The translations under genes were made by a program, and so were the position numbers. A DNA stretch of 64,000 bases, taken from Adiantum capillus-veneris. Lineage: Eukaryota > Streptophyta > Polypodiopsida > Polypodiales > Pteridaceae. Positions within the stretch are counted from its first letter, which is position 1. The number at the start of each line of letters is the position of its first letter. The stretch lies in the NCBI GenBank assembly GCA_014529385.2, contig CM043945.1:143292741-143356740 (forward strand), in the 5' to 3' direction. Shown here in pieces: positions 1 to 9,959 of this stretch. The notes under the pieces are model-generated. The model saw nothing but the letters and a program-made list of their open reading frames with translations, searched no databases and was not told where the DNA came from.

Positions 1-917
1 AAGGAGTCCTCGTTGGTGTCCTCTTCACTCTTGGAGGAGCTATCATCGGTTGATGTGCTCGGTCCTTCCGAATGTTTTGACTCTGAACTTGCTTCACTCT
101 CTAATTCATGAGATTCAGAATCCGTTTCACTCTGGGAGTCCGTGTCTGAGTCGTGTTGGTCAAAGTCTTCTATTGAGCTACTGATGTCACTGTCAGATTG
201 GTCTACAATTGCCTTGCCCTTAGAAGATGCATGTATGGCACTTATCATGTTCAGAGGTGCAATTTGTGGTACCTCTTCCCCCTCTGGTGTGACCCAAGTG
301 TTTCCTCTATTTCCCCAGGTATCTATGGTTGCAGCTAGGTGTACCCAGTCTACGTTGTCTGATTCCGTCATACCCGGTAACACATCCATGTAAGGAGAAT
401 CTTGGCCAATGTCTGTATCCTTCTTACAAGTGTAACAATATTGTAGTGGGGCCGAGTGAACTGTGGTGTCAGAGCGATGATCAATAATGGTTTTACTCCC
501 TAAGGGGTGTACCTTACCAGTCACCAAATCCACTCTAAGGACAGAGTCTTGGAATTGCAAATAGACATGATTTTTAGACCAATCATGAACCATTTGTGCT
601 TCCCTCATGAATGGTCGTCCTAAAATCATTTCATATGACATAAGGTGTTTAGAGAAATCCATTACAATGAATGTATGTCGTACCTTGTGTCCTAGAACTT
701 TGATCTTAAGATCCTTGAGCATCCCCATAGGTTTGGGTATGGTGCCATTTGCCATCTTTACCACAATGTTAGTAACACTGAGGCGGGGTTTTCCCATGGA
801 TTCCCAACAATCTTTTGTAACGATGCTAACTCCCGCACCACCATCGAGAATTCCCTTTATAGTTAATCCCTTGGTAGTGATGGGTAGGGTCGCATTAGAC
901 TCGTCGCCTTCAAAATA
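1..917 (-). CDS. Retropepsin-like protease region of gypsy element (partial)
   Basis: This is the same reading frame as the two upstream gag segments, entered directly after a TAG at 918-920 and open to the window edge. It contains an aspartic-protease signature of the form ILDGGAGVSI (about 822-851), where D-G-G-A stands in place of the usual D-T/S-G-A. About 80 residues further on comes an ILGRPF-like motif, the conserved strand-turn near the retropepsin C-terminus. Beyond the protease the chain becomes strongly acidic and serine-rich (lowest 180 bases), probably a linker before RT. DGGA/DGGS variants occur in plant gypsy proteases, so the substitution alone does not show inactivation. No ATG follows the TAG in a sensible place, so translation would need readthrough, or the TAG is a lesion. 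Confidence 0.7.
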
Positions 918-2498
918 CTACCCTAATTCGTTAATGGGTACCTCGATCACAGACTCGTGTCCATCTAAGTCAAGTGATTGCACATGATTTTCCTCATCAA
1001 TCATAATTGAGTCAGGCCTATTTGGTTGCGCAAACTGTGGTAATCCCGTTTGTAGCTCTCCGTTAAGGAATGCTCGAAGTGCAAAGAATAACTCAGGATC
1101 TCCATACAGCTTTGCTATGATCGTGGTTCGGACCTCAGAAGACATGAAGTCCACTAGTTTGGCAACATTCATTGGCATTTTGCAGGGTGTAGGTCCTTGA
1201 CTAGGAACTGGTGAGGATGGAATCTCATATTCCTCAATGGGATCAGGTATTCCTTCGTTAAACATCCTTTCCAACAAGAAAGGTGTATGCTCACTTTCTG
1301 ATGTCCCGTCCTCACTCCCTTCTTGGATGATACTAGATATGGCTAACGGTCTATGGTTCATGTGGGGTGGATGAACTTGCGTGGGAAACATTGTGTCATG
1401 AATTTTGACATGCATGGGTTCTGGTTCTAGTTTCCTTTGAGTCTCCTCCACTAAACCTCTTAGATGTTTCACCTGCTCAATCTCGTCTACTGGGTTTGGG
1501 TACGTCCCAATCTTCTTTTTACGATTCTTCCCTTTTTGCCCCTGCGGTTTATCTTGGGGGTCTTGGATTGGATTTGGAAACACTTGTGGTGTTTTCAGAG
1601 GCTCTTTATGGTTTTCTCTTATTCGGTTTTCATTTGGTTCCATGTTACGGTTTTCTTTGTCGGTCTTTCCCTTTGTGGTATTGGTTCTAGTCTCCATTGT
1701 CTCGATTGAATCTGAATCATCCTCGAGGTCATTCATATACACGGGGTCATCTCCTGTTCCTATGTTTGTTTTGGAACTTGGCTTTGAATTTCCCGTATTC
1801 TGCGACCTCTTCCTTCGTGTCTTCTTTTTCTTTGCTTGGATAACTGACGCGGTATCTCTCTCTTCGAGGATATGGCGTGGCCCTTGAAGCATGGACCGTG
1901 TAATCGCATAAGCGGGTGCGACGGGTGGTATTGGCGATGTCACACTAGCAATTTTGACCAAATTTAGGGGTGTGATTTTAGGCGCATTTGGGTTATAGGG
2001 GCATTGGGCAATCAAGTGATCTATGCCACAACGATTACATGTGAGTATTGGCATTGCAGACGTGCTCCCTTGATTCATTTGCATCTGTGCAGCATTCTTT
2101 TGCAGCCTAATAGGGCACTCCGCTGCCCGATGTGGTCCACCACACTCGTAGCATTGAAGAGGTGGCCTCCTAGCCTGGGTTTTGATATTTTGACCTCTGG
2201 ATGCGAGAGCAGCAGCTTGATAAACCGGCTTGACTTGCCCCCAACAATCTTCCATGTAGTATATAGGACACTCTTCCAATGTATCAAGTCCGTAGGCAAT
2301 ACTAGTGTCTAGTTCCTCCTCACAGCCATCTGCATAAGCATTGGATGGCTCGCAACCCACTTGGTTCATAGGGGCGACTCTTGGATGCGGGGGCTGCGGT
2401 CCTAGCACAGGAGGTGGTAGCGGTGTAGCTTGTACAACATTTTGAGATCTAGGGACCATGTGTTGCGGTAGTTGCTCAACAGGTGGAGCAGGCATCAA
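918..2498 (-). CDS. Gag C-terminal / second zinc-knuckle segment of gypsy element
   Basis: 526 codons from the first ATG after a TGA at 2508-2510, in the same frame as the upstream gag. It has two CX2CX3HX4C knuckles (CYECGGPHRAAEC near residue 116 and CNRCGIDHLIAQC near residue 153), then a long Lys/Glu/Asn-rich, low-complexity stretch (about 220-380) typical of disordered polyprotein linkers. The C-terminal part ends at TAG 918-920, right before the protease. Function is inferred from position: nucleic-acid-binding part of a gag-pol polyprotein. The ATG at 2498 may simply be the first methionine after a nonsense mutation. Confidence 0.65.
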   Translation of the reverse strand: MMPAPPVEQLPQHMVPRSQNVVQATPLPPPVLGPQPPHPRVAPMNQVGCEPSNAYADGCEEELDTSIAYGLDTLEECPIYYMEDCWGQVKPVYQAAALASRGQNIKTQARRPPLQCYECGGPHRAAECPIRLQKNAAQMQMNQGSTSAMPILTCNRCGIDHLIAQCPYNPNAPKITPLNLVKIASVTSPIPPVAPAYAITRSMLQGPRHILEERDTASVIQAKKKKTRRKRSQNTGNSKPSSKTNIGTGDDPVYMNDLEDDSDSIETMETRTNTTKGKTDKENRNMEPNENRIRENHKEPLKTPQVFPNPIQDPQDKPQGQKGKNRKKKIGTYPNPVDEIEQVKHLRGLVEETQRKLEPEPMHVKIHDTMFPTQVHPPHMNHRPLAISSIIQEGSEDGTSESEHTPFLLERMFNEGIPDPIEEYEIPSSPVPSQGPTPCKMPMNVAKLVDFMSSEVRTTIIAKLYGDPELFFALRAFLNGELQTGLPQFAQPNRPDSIMIDEENHVQSLDLDGHESVIEVPINELG

Positions 2499-2507
2499 TA
2501 CAGGAGC

Positions 2508-4733
2508 TCAAGGTGCATCCGTCCAGGCTACAGGTGGTCTGTTTGCCATCATACGTTTGATCATTAAACAATCCTTAGCTTGGTGACCATACCTACCACA
2601 TGCGTTGCAAGTTCCATTAAATTTTACTCTAAACGTAGGGCACTCACTAGTGCTATGTGGACCTAAGCAAATGGAACACCATTGTTGCTCCCTTCTTGGA
2701 TACATGTGACTATTTTGAGGGGGTCGATTATCCTTAAGAGACTCTTGGATTGCCTTGGTGAGGTCTGTCAAGAATGTCTCAAATACCTTTGGCTCATTGG
2801 CAATGGGCTTTGCAGTCATGGGTTCATACTCAATGGCTTGTGAGCTAGTGGATCTCGTGTCAGTAGACACCCTCATGCCTGCTATCATCAAGTTGTCCTC
2901 TAATTGGATTGCATTGGCAGTGACATCTTCCAAGGTTGTGATACCTCTAATCACTAGTCCATTATAGATTCCTTCATTCCTCAACCCTCGAATGAATCGA
3001 TCAAGCAGTTGGTTATTGTTGAAGCGCTCATTTACAGGGCAACAAGAGTTTAAGTGCTTTAGACGACTGATGAAGTCCCTTACTGACTCTCCTTCCTTAC
3101 GTTCGGCCTTCTGTAGCTGAGATGCTACACCCCAAAGCACACCTTCTCGTATGTACTCCTTTAGAAACAACCTTCGAAGGGTAGGGTAGATTGTTTTCTC
3201 GTCCACCCTTAGGGTTCTATACCAATTTCCAGCCTTCCCACTTAATGTCAAGCTTAAGGCATTGCACTTATGTAGTTCGTTGCGTTCCCCTAAGGAATCA
3301 CATACTTGTTCAAACACTTCAATGTGTTTTCTAGCATCTTCGTCCCCATTGAATTTTTGCGTGCGTTTGGCAATTTGTACTGCCTTACTTCTAGGCTCTC
3401 TATCAGATGCATGACGCATATTTTCCACGATAGATCGACCTATGGTTTGAGCAAACGCTGCCAAGTCACCTATGTGAGGAGGCAGGGCCGGTGTAGGTAC
3501 TCTTGGAATCATATGTGGGAGAGGGACGGGTACCGGTCTTGGCATATATGTGGATGATGCAGGATATGGAACATAACCGGGCATAGGTCCACTCGGATAA
3601 GGGCTAGGGAGCGGCACTCGAGGAGCATAAACAAGTGGTACAATTGGAGGTGTGGGGGCCATGTGTGCATAAGGGGCTAGAGGCACATACGGTCGAGGCC
3701 CCATATTAGGTACTACGACACTAGGTAGTGGCACTGCGCTAACCGTAGATGTCATCGGTACATTCTCTGTCAGGCCTATCCCTGGAGTGAGCACTGTGTT
3801 TTCCTTAATAGAGGGTTGAGCCAAGTTAGGGAAGCTAAAGTTGTCGCTCGGAGGCTCAGATTTCATAGAGACCCCAGGTGAAATGACGTAAGATGGGTCC
3901 ATGGGACTCATTAGAGGAGTCTCCATTTGTGATAGAGTAGGCTGTTGAGCCTTGCTCGTATCCAGAAATCTCATGGGGCCAGTTGAGAGTATATTTACCC
4001 CTCGGTTTTGCCTATCTGATTGAATAATGCCATGGATAACATTACAGATCATTTTCTGTTGATCTTCGATGCTCGTGGCACTAGAGGTGGATTGTACAAT
4101 CTCTATCCATCCTACATGGTAGGCGTGGCCAGAGTGTAGATCCGTCAACACCTCAGTGTGGAGGTCGTATGTCCAATGATCATTAATGAACAATCCTTCT
4201 AGAGTCGACGTGTTAACGGTTTCTTGTGAGGTAGAAGCAATGTTGCTCCCCGTGGTTTTACTTGTCACCAACGGTACTCTAGAGGGAACTTCTGAAGGAG
4301 GCAGCTCAACAGGGCCTTCTTGGTTAGAAGTTGGCAGGATATCCACATGGACACTCTTTGGGGGTGTGGGGTCCACGTGCGATGTGAAAGGAGAGTCCAC
4401 TTCCCCACCCCCTTCGTGTGCTTCATTTGCATCAGGTTTCGAGCGAGTAGCTCTACCTAATGTTTCCATGAAACGGCTAAACATACTAGTACTAGGCTGT
4501 GGAGCTTCGGGAGGTGCATGGCCTTCTCTCTCAGTGTTTTGGGTAGGGTATGCTTCCATGATTTCTGAGTCGGAGGAGGAATCACTAGCGGCTATTTTGG
4601 GGTCTTGGGTGGTGCTACCTTGTGTCCCCGCTGAGGGTCTAGAGCCTATCGTGGATGGGTAATGGGTGTCCGTATGAACAGAGGCACCCTCAATATGCTC
4701 GTGTTCTAGCACCCGCCCAGAGCGTAAGTGCAT
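2508..4733 (-). CDS. Gag polyprotein of Ty3/gypsy element
   Basis: 741 codons. Residues 1-440 are Pro/Ser/Thr-rich with little recognisable structure; a run of short Pro-containing repeats lies at about 340-420. The retrotransposon gag (capsid) homology region is about 450-618 (QKFNGDED, then AGNWYRTLR, LFLKEYIREG and RDFISRLKHLN). It is followed by two zinc knuckles, CX2CX3HX4C (CSICLGPHSTSEC) and canonical CX2CX4HX4C (CNACGRYGHQAKDC), at about 683-725. The family role is capsid formation and RNA packaging. The ATG at 4733 is the first in frame after the leader. The frame ends at TGA 2508-2510 but is open again immediately beyond. Confidence 0.85.
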   Translation of the reverse strand: MHLRSGRVLEHEHIEGASVHTDTHYPSTIGSRPSAGTQGSTTQDPKIAASDSSSDSEIMEAYPTQNTEREGHAPPEAPQPSTSMFSRFMETLGRATRSKPDANEAHEGGGEVDSPFTSHVDPTPPKSVHVDILPTSNQEGPVELPPSEVPSRVPLVTSKTTGSNIASTSQETVNTSTLEGLFINDHWTYDLHTEVLTDLHSGHAYHVGWIEIVQSTSSATSIEDQQKMICNVIHGIIQSDRQNRGVNILSTGPMRFLDTSKAQQPTLSQMETPLMSPMDPSYVISPGVSMKSEPPSDNFSFPNLAQPSIKENTVLTPGIGLTENVPMTSTVSAVPLPSVVVPNMGPRPYVPLAPYAHMAPTPPIVPLVYAPRVPLPSPYPSGPMPGYVPYPASSTYMPRPVPVPLPHMIPRVPTPALPPHIGDLAAFAQTIGRSIVENMRHASDREPRSKAVQIAKRTQKFNGDEDARKHIEVFEQVCDSLGERNELHKCNALSLTLSGKAGNWYRTLRVDEKTIYPTLRRLFLKEYIREGVLWGVASQLQKAERKEGESVRDFISRLKHLNSCCPVNERFNNNQLLDRFIRGLRNEGIYNGLVIRGITTLEDVTANAIQLEDNLMIAGMRVSTDTRSTSSQAIEYEPMTAKPIANEPKVFETFLTDLTKAIQESLKDNRPPQNSHMYPRREQQWCSICLGPHSTSECPTFRVKFNGTCNACGRYGHQAKDCLMIKRMMANRPPVAWTDAP

Positions 4734-5707
4734 GTGCTTTTGATACCCTCAGGTGTCAAAAAGCTGCTCTAGGAGGCCTTGTGACTAGTTTTTTGCGTGT
4801 TTTTTGTTTCTTTTTTTGCTAGATTTTTTAGAGCGTGTCGTGGAATGGGCCGTGTGATAGCTCGAAACGAGCGTATTGCTAGGAGGGACGCGCTGTGCTT
4901 TACAGCCCACCGTTTGGTTCTATTTTGCTCCAGAAAAGCCCGAAACAGTCTTTTCCTAGCTGGGGAACTAGGCTCCAAATAGCAAGTCTAAGGGTGCAAG
5001 TGGGAAGAGAAGGGAGGAGAGTGGAGGACTTGCCCCACATGCTCTCATTCCCTCTTGAGGGGGTAGGGTATATATATAAGAGTGAATCTAGTATGTATCA
5101 AAAGACTGAGGACTGAAGCCTGGGCTTGGGCTTGGGCCCGATCAAAATTTTAGTGATCCCCCCTGTCACTCACGCTTAAATATTTTCGATTTTTTCCCGT
5201 CCGTTTTTATAACCTCCCCCTCACTCACGTTTTTATTTTTCGATTTTTTTAAATTTTTTTTGTTGGATATTATTTGGTACGCGTTTTGGTGCGCGTTGAC
5301 CTCACCTAACTATTTACTGTCCCACCTACCTATTGACCTGCTAATCAGTGGTTCACCTAATTACTAACCTACTTAATTAACTAACTGTGCGCCTAACTGT
5401 GCACAAACCAGAAAACACAGAAAATGCAGAAAATTGAAACTTGACAGAACTGTGCAGTGCAAACCAGAAAATGCAGAAAACGCAGAAACGCAAGAAATGC
5501 TAACTGTGTAAGCTGAAATCTGAGCTTAATAGAACTAGCAAAACAGAGCTTAACAGAACACAGAAAACTTGAATGCAGTCAACAACATTGTGTCTTTCTC
5601 TACTATTTTTGCATAACAACAATAATCAAACTTAAGCCGTGCCTTTCCTACATAAAAAATAGCTTCAATACAATTTACAGGTCGCCATTGGAGCTTCACG
5701 CGCAGCA
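4734..5707 (-). other. Untranslated leader between PBS and gag
   Basis: About 970 bp with no supported gene. It contains A-rich sub-repeats around 5405-5530 (variants of CAGAAAATGCAGAAAA) and T-rich stretches at 5185-5270. Long leaders of this kind are common in plant gypsy elements. Confidence 0.6.
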
Positions 5708-5727
5708 GCTCCCCGACAGCGACGCCA
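5708..5727 (-). promoter_or_regulatory. Primer-binding site (tRNA-Asp-like)
   Basis: On the minus strand this reads TGGCGTCGCTGTCGGGGAGC, four bases inside the LTR end at 5732. It resembles the tRNA-Asp-complementary PBS of many plant gypsy elements (TGGCGCCGTTGCCGGGGA) with about three differences in the first 18 positions. Confidence 0.75.
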
Positions 5728-5731
5728 AAAA

Positions 5732-6232
5732 TGTCACGGCTAGGGACTTGCTACGCGCCGTGTGCGAGCCACAAAGGCTCCTAGCACACAGTCATACAAC
5801 AGACAAGCTCATAAGGAAGAATGGTGTGTCACTCACCTTCCTGCATAGTTGCGAATGAAGGATTCCCGCGCCGCGAAGAAGAGGGAGACGCCGCTACGCC
5901 GCGCTCAACCGCCTCGCCGCCGTCGTGCCGCCGCAACGCTCGATCACACACACACTCTCACACTCTCTCTCACACGTACACACACACACACAAGGAGATG
6001 GTGAAGGAGAAGGTGGAGATGGAGCAAGAGCGGCTTCTATTGCACAATGAGAGAATGAGTAAAAATTAGGTTTAGTGGCTTTTATATGAGCTCACCCCAT
6101 TCACACTTGGGCGCCCATACTTAGCCAACTAACTCCTTGAATATTCCAGTTAGAGTGTGCCTGTCATCGGCGATCACCCTTACCCTGTTCCTATTGGTCC
6201 GACAAGCCCGGTACCTGACTCTAAATAGTACA
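5732..6232 (-). repeat. 5' LTR of the gypsy element
   Basis: 501 bp. On the minus strand it begins TGTACTATTT at 6232 and ends CCGTGACA at 5732, the TG...CA form. It contains (AC)n/(CT)n microsatellites near 5945-5993 and a CATATAAAAG TATA-like box at 6079-6088. Much of it aligns with the LTRs at 33892-34508 and 39683-40391: the ACTTGC start, the GAAGAAGAGGGA block, the tail around GACAAGCCCGG. The terminal bases differ from those copies. Confidence 0.75.
6079..6088 (-). promoter_or_regulatory. TATA-like box in gypsy LTR
   Basis: CATATAAAAG on the minus strand. The same box recurs at the homologous position in the LTRs at 33892-34508 and 39683-40391, always facing the element's own genes. 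Confidence 0.6.
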
Positions 6233-6449
6233 ACGTTTATAAATCATAGGGTGTCCGTGTGCCGTGAGGGTTAACAACAATCCATGGTTCATCTGCCATC
6301 GTTGCGGGCTTCTTTGCAAAACCGCCTAGTGGCAAATAGAGGTCCTTCTGGTAGAGATAGTTTTCAATCTGCATCTTCCAATGTTGGTAGTTTTGCCGTT
6401 GAACTTTGCAATCTTGAGATTCCCTTCCTCCGCCATAACTCCCACTCAA
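6233..6449 (-). pseudogene. Ty1/copia gag N-terminus, interrupted
   Basis: The reading frame on the minus strand matches the start of plant copia gag proteins (UBN2/DUF4219-like: NYQHWKMQIENYLYQKDLYL, then PLGG and MADEPW). The sequence stops being copia-like at 6233, exactly where the gypsy LTR begins; the frame closes at 6237-6239. The start codon at 6449 lies about 50 bp from the copia PBS, a normal spacing. Interpretation: a copia element disrupted by the gypsy insertion. Confidence 0.75.
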
Positions 6450-6495
6450 TTCAAGGAATCCTTTCCTTGAGATAATTTAGCTACGAGCAAACCTT

Positions 6496-6507
6496 GCTAT
6501 GATACCA
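6496..6507 (-). promoter_or_regulatory. Primer-binding site of copia element (initiator tRNA-Met)
   Basis: TGGTATCATAGC on the minus strand, one base different from the common TGGTATCAGAGC complement of initiator tRNA-Met. It lies two bases inside the LTR end CCTAACA at 6510. Confidence 0.85.
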
Positions 6508-6509
6508 GT

Positions 6510-6593
6510 TGTTAGGAAATAAGACGTAGCTAAATAGATAATTGAGTAGATTACTTAATGGACAGAGATAGATTGACATACACGAGATTATAG

Positions 6594-6660
<67 letters not shown>

Positions 6661-7279
6661 CACGATATACGTGTTTCACCCAATGTGGGATACGTCCACG
6701 GGAAAGCAGCCTCAATGGCTTTAGTACTTCAAAACAAGAAGTAGTTTACAAAGGGATTATACTCTTAATGGAGCTCCCGCCTTGCTTCACTTTCACCACC
6801 TCACACTCACCTTGTTGCATCAACTTCACACTCTATGAAATGTGTGTAGAAATGGCCTCCTTTTATAGGCCAAAAGGGCTGCCCTCTCTCATGAGAGGCA
6901 GCTACGTGTAGCTGCCCTTGTGTAGATAAGTCCAAATCGGACCCTTCAATCCGCCCATGTGTGGCCGCCCTTGAGAAGACAAGTCCGCTTTTGAATTCGG
7001 CCACCGGCCATTGAATTTGGCCACTGGCCCCATCGGCCATTGACTTCCGACCACCGGCCACCGGCCATTGACTACTGGCCACCTGCCAACTGACCGGTTG
7101 TTTTCCGACCACTTTCCGACCGCCGTCCGGCCATAATATTCCGGCGAAAAGGAATATTCCGACGAAGGAAAAAAAACTCTCCCCTAAAGTTGCCCCTAAT
7201 TTTTGGCCGTGAAAATTTTGGTTTCCGGCGAGTGATTTTCCTTCACGCACGATGGCTTCTCCTCATAATGGGGGCCTTA
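6510..7279 (-). repeat. LTR of copia element (upper boundary approximate)
   Basis: The 3' end on the minus strand is CCTAACA at 6510, followed by the PBS. A CTATAAAAGG box lies at 6859-6868 (minus). The upper end is a guess: TGTAAGGCCCCC near 7279 gives a TG...CA LTR of about 770 bp. Inside are an (AG)n tract and GC-rich short repeats of CCACCGGCCATTGA type at about 7000-7085. The second LTR is not in the window, so length cannot be confirmed. Confidence 0.6.
6597..6656. repeat. (AG)n microsatellite
   Basis: About 30 uninterrupted AG units within the copia LTR. Confidence 0.95.
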
Positions 7280-8775
7280 CAAATGTGCGATTTTACCACA
7301 GAAGATTACAAGGTAAATCAGGCTACATACTTAACATGTGGAACCAATTTCACCGTCAGGAAGACAGGGTTTGTTTATTGTTGAATGCATTTGCAACCTC
7401 AAGGTTTGAGTTTTATTTTATTTAGTTATACACTCAATATATCATATATGTTGGGTGCCAAGCACCCTCTTATGCAAATACATTCCTCATGATGCTACAT
7501 CTTGTCTAGGTTTTCTTGTTGAGATGAGTCAGCTTTCTTTGCATCTCTTACTGGCTTAGCATATAAGATCCATTACATCGGCAAAAATTTGAGGAGGGTT
7601 GTCTGGAGAGAGGGGTTGGCTGGGGTGGCGGCGGCACATCGATTGAACTAAATATATGGAATCTGGTTGTATGCAAAAAATGGCTAGATTTCTCGCAGGC
7701 TTCATGTCGCCACCTCAATTGCATCATTAACAGAACTACTAGTACCTCTGTCATAAGCACTGGCTTCTTCGTCTTTTAAAGGGATCGTACCTTGACAGCC
7801 TTTAAGTTGCATCCTTTAACTAGAGATACTAGTTTCTAATGGATGGTTATTATGGCCCCTGCACATAAAAAGTGGTTATTGGAGGTCCAAAATCGATGGA
7901 TCTTTAGAGTTGTTTTTGGCTCATTACTGCTCAAAGCACGGGACTCACGGACTTATAATTTTTGTAAAGACCACAGTGCCAACTCTCCACCATACTTTTG
8001 TATGGCACCTCTGTATGACATGCACTATATACTTTGCACTTTAACTCTGTGACGTTCATTGCAAGATGATATGTTTAACTATTCACATTGCTTTTTTGTA
8101 GCTTCACTCAAATATTGGCCTATAGATTGGACAATCGAAAAGCAGCAGTACAACAGTGCAGGTCAAGAAAGCACCTCACTTATTGTTGCAATTCATTCAT
8201 GCTTTATCTATTTGCTAGTTTTATAATTTTCCGCATTACTTCCCTTGCTTTGGTTTATTTGGATCTCGTTTTTAGAAGTATACACTCGATGTCGATCAAC
8301 ATCTGCACATGTTAGTTACACACGCAAATCTTTGCATATGGTTGCATGTAGACAATGCATGTGATGTATTACAATAGTGAATACACAAGTAGTGAATGGA
8401 TGTGGTGTATCACAGTAGTGAATTCACCTTGTGCATCTTTATTTTAGCTCTAAATAATTGATACCATACTAGGTGTCTAAATAATTGATCACATATTGTA
8501 TATGTCCTCGTTTCTCCCGCACTAGGTGTCAATATGAAGTTCTCAATGAGCTAGGGTCAAACTGCAGCCAACTTGAAACTAGCTTATCGTTCATATGCTA
8601 GGTCATGGTTTGAAATTACTGCATTGCATAAATATTGGAGCATGCAATGTGGCATCTTTGCTCACAATCTAGAAATATGTCCTTCCAGTGCACGATGGCA
8701 TACCTCACATATATAGAGATAAACGAGATCAACAGACAAATGCAATAGACACTTCTGCTGCCCTCACTTTTGTAT
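7280..8775. other. No gene recognised
   Basis: About 1.5 kb of AT-rich sequence with only short accidental open frames. Part of it may be degraded Helitron sequence, because the helicase remnant begins directly after it, but I see no motif that supports this. Confidence 0.4.
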
Positions 8776-9350
8776 TATTGTTTCTTTGTCATCGGAGTGG
8801 TAGCAACAAGACTTAGCACCATTGTATCTACAGTCCATTATCACTTCAAGATACCAACCACGAATCAACAACATCCCCTCTCTATTCATGAGACCGATGA
8901 GCGATATTTGGACATAAAAGAGGTAGATATTATAATTATAGACAAGCTATCCATGTTAACCCAAATGACTTTTGACCTTATCGTAAGAAAAAATGTCAAC
9001 GTAACAAGCAGTACATTGGCAGATCCCTTCAGCAACAAATGTGTTCTCTTGCTCAATAATCTTGCCCAGCTACCCCCAGTTTGTAGTCACACATGAGAGC
9101 TTTGTAACACATGCCATATCACAAGCTTGGTCCACTAGCTACATGCAACTTTGTACAAGATGTCACTCTCTGTAAGACATGCAACGAACCTTGAATTGCT
9201 TCAGTTCTTGACCATTATTCGTGAAAGAAAACCAGACTTAGATGATATCAATTGTACCTTGGGTGCATGCATTATAGATGAAGCGCATGTGCATGACTAC
9301 ATCAACAACTCTACTACGATAATTAATCTATACTCACATATGAAATGTCC
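8776..9350 (+). pseudogene. Helitron PIF1-like helicase fragment (left part)
   Basis: One frame carries recognisable SF1B helicase motifs of the Helitron Rep/Hel protein: TRLSTIVSTVHYHFKIP (motif Ia region), VDIIIIDKLSML (degenerate Walker B, IDE-S-ML in the family), CVLLLNNLAQLPPVC (motif III, GD-QLPPV in the family) and LSVRHATNLELLQFLTIIR. Stops at 9094-9096 (TGA) and 9136-9138 (TAG) lie in the same frame, with coding similarity between them (ELCNTCHI). Walker A lies upstream and was not found. The family unwinds DNA during rolling-circle transposition; this copy is dead. It is interrupted at 9351-9364 by a LINE. Confidence 0.8.
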
Positions 9351-9364
9351 AACACTATAACAAC
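9351..9364. repeat. Target-site duplication, left copy (LINE insertion)
   Basis: AACACTATAACAAC, identical to 15021-15034. The Helitron helicase sequence leads into the left copy and continues out of the right copy. Confidence 0.9.
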
Positions 9365-9547
9365 AACAGTAAGATCCTAATCCCTAGCTATGGCGTAGGC
9401 TTTAGCAACGCCCTCTCAGGGGTCACGTCGCCTCATTAACCTCCCACCTCTGGCTAGATGAGATGACCTCCCAGGCTACCTCACCTACTCCAGGCCAGGA
9501 TCATAGGGTGCCAAATATCTGGGCCTCGGGAGCATTGCCACACCACT

Positions 9548-9573
9548 CCCCCCCCCCCCCCCCCCCCCCCCCC
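9548..9573. repeat. Poly-C tract
   Basis: 26 consecutive C in the LINE leader. Homopolymers of this length are prone to assembly length error. Confidence 0.9.
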
Positions 9574-9959
9574 TTTCTGCATACAATTGGCCCAAGCGCT
9601 CTGCAACATCTTCACTGCCTCCATTAGTCCCAAGTTGAAGGGCTATTCCCTGAGTTCGGGCTACCACATGATAGCATAGAGCGCCTTGAAGCTGCAAGAG
9701 CCATTCTCCATGGAGCCGGGTTCTTCACACAACCCTCCCTTGCCTTCACACCAACAAGGGTATCTGCTGGGGGTGATGAAGGCCCTACTGCTGCAACCTC
9801 CCCTCAACCTACCAACGACGATCAATAGTCTTGAGGCGAAAGCCCTGCTCCAACAGGCCATCAACAGACTGTAGGAGGTAAGCCTGTCGTCATCCTACTT
9901 GTTCAAATCCGTAAAACACAAAATGATCTGGAGAATCGGGCTCTGATAGGGCTTTTGGC

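Larger units (their letters stand above)
1..6232 (-). mobile_element. Ty3/gypsy LTR retrotransposon, 5' half (runs off left edge)
   Basis: Read on the minus strand, the order is LTR (6232 to 5732), primer-binding site, leader of about 1 kb, gag with zinc knuckles, a second zinc-knuckle segment and a retropepsin-like domain that continues past base 1. RT, RNase H, integrase and the 3' LTR would lie outside the window. It sits inside a copia element: copia gag sequence begins immediately above base 6232. Its LTR is clearly related to those at 33892-34508 and 39683-40391, so the three probably belong to one family or closely allied families. Not intact: two stop codons interrupt one continuous frame. 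Confidence 0.85.

Noticed and set aside
5821-6069. Open frames with SHTHTHTH-type translations in the LTRs (also near 34013-34359 and 39811-40242)
   Set aside because: They are translations of LTR sequence and (AC)n/(CT)n microsatellites in several frames, with no homology.
9374-9380. tRNA genes in the window
   Set aside because: I found no cloverleaf with A/B boxes; the only tRNA-like matches are short primer-binding sites at LTR edges.
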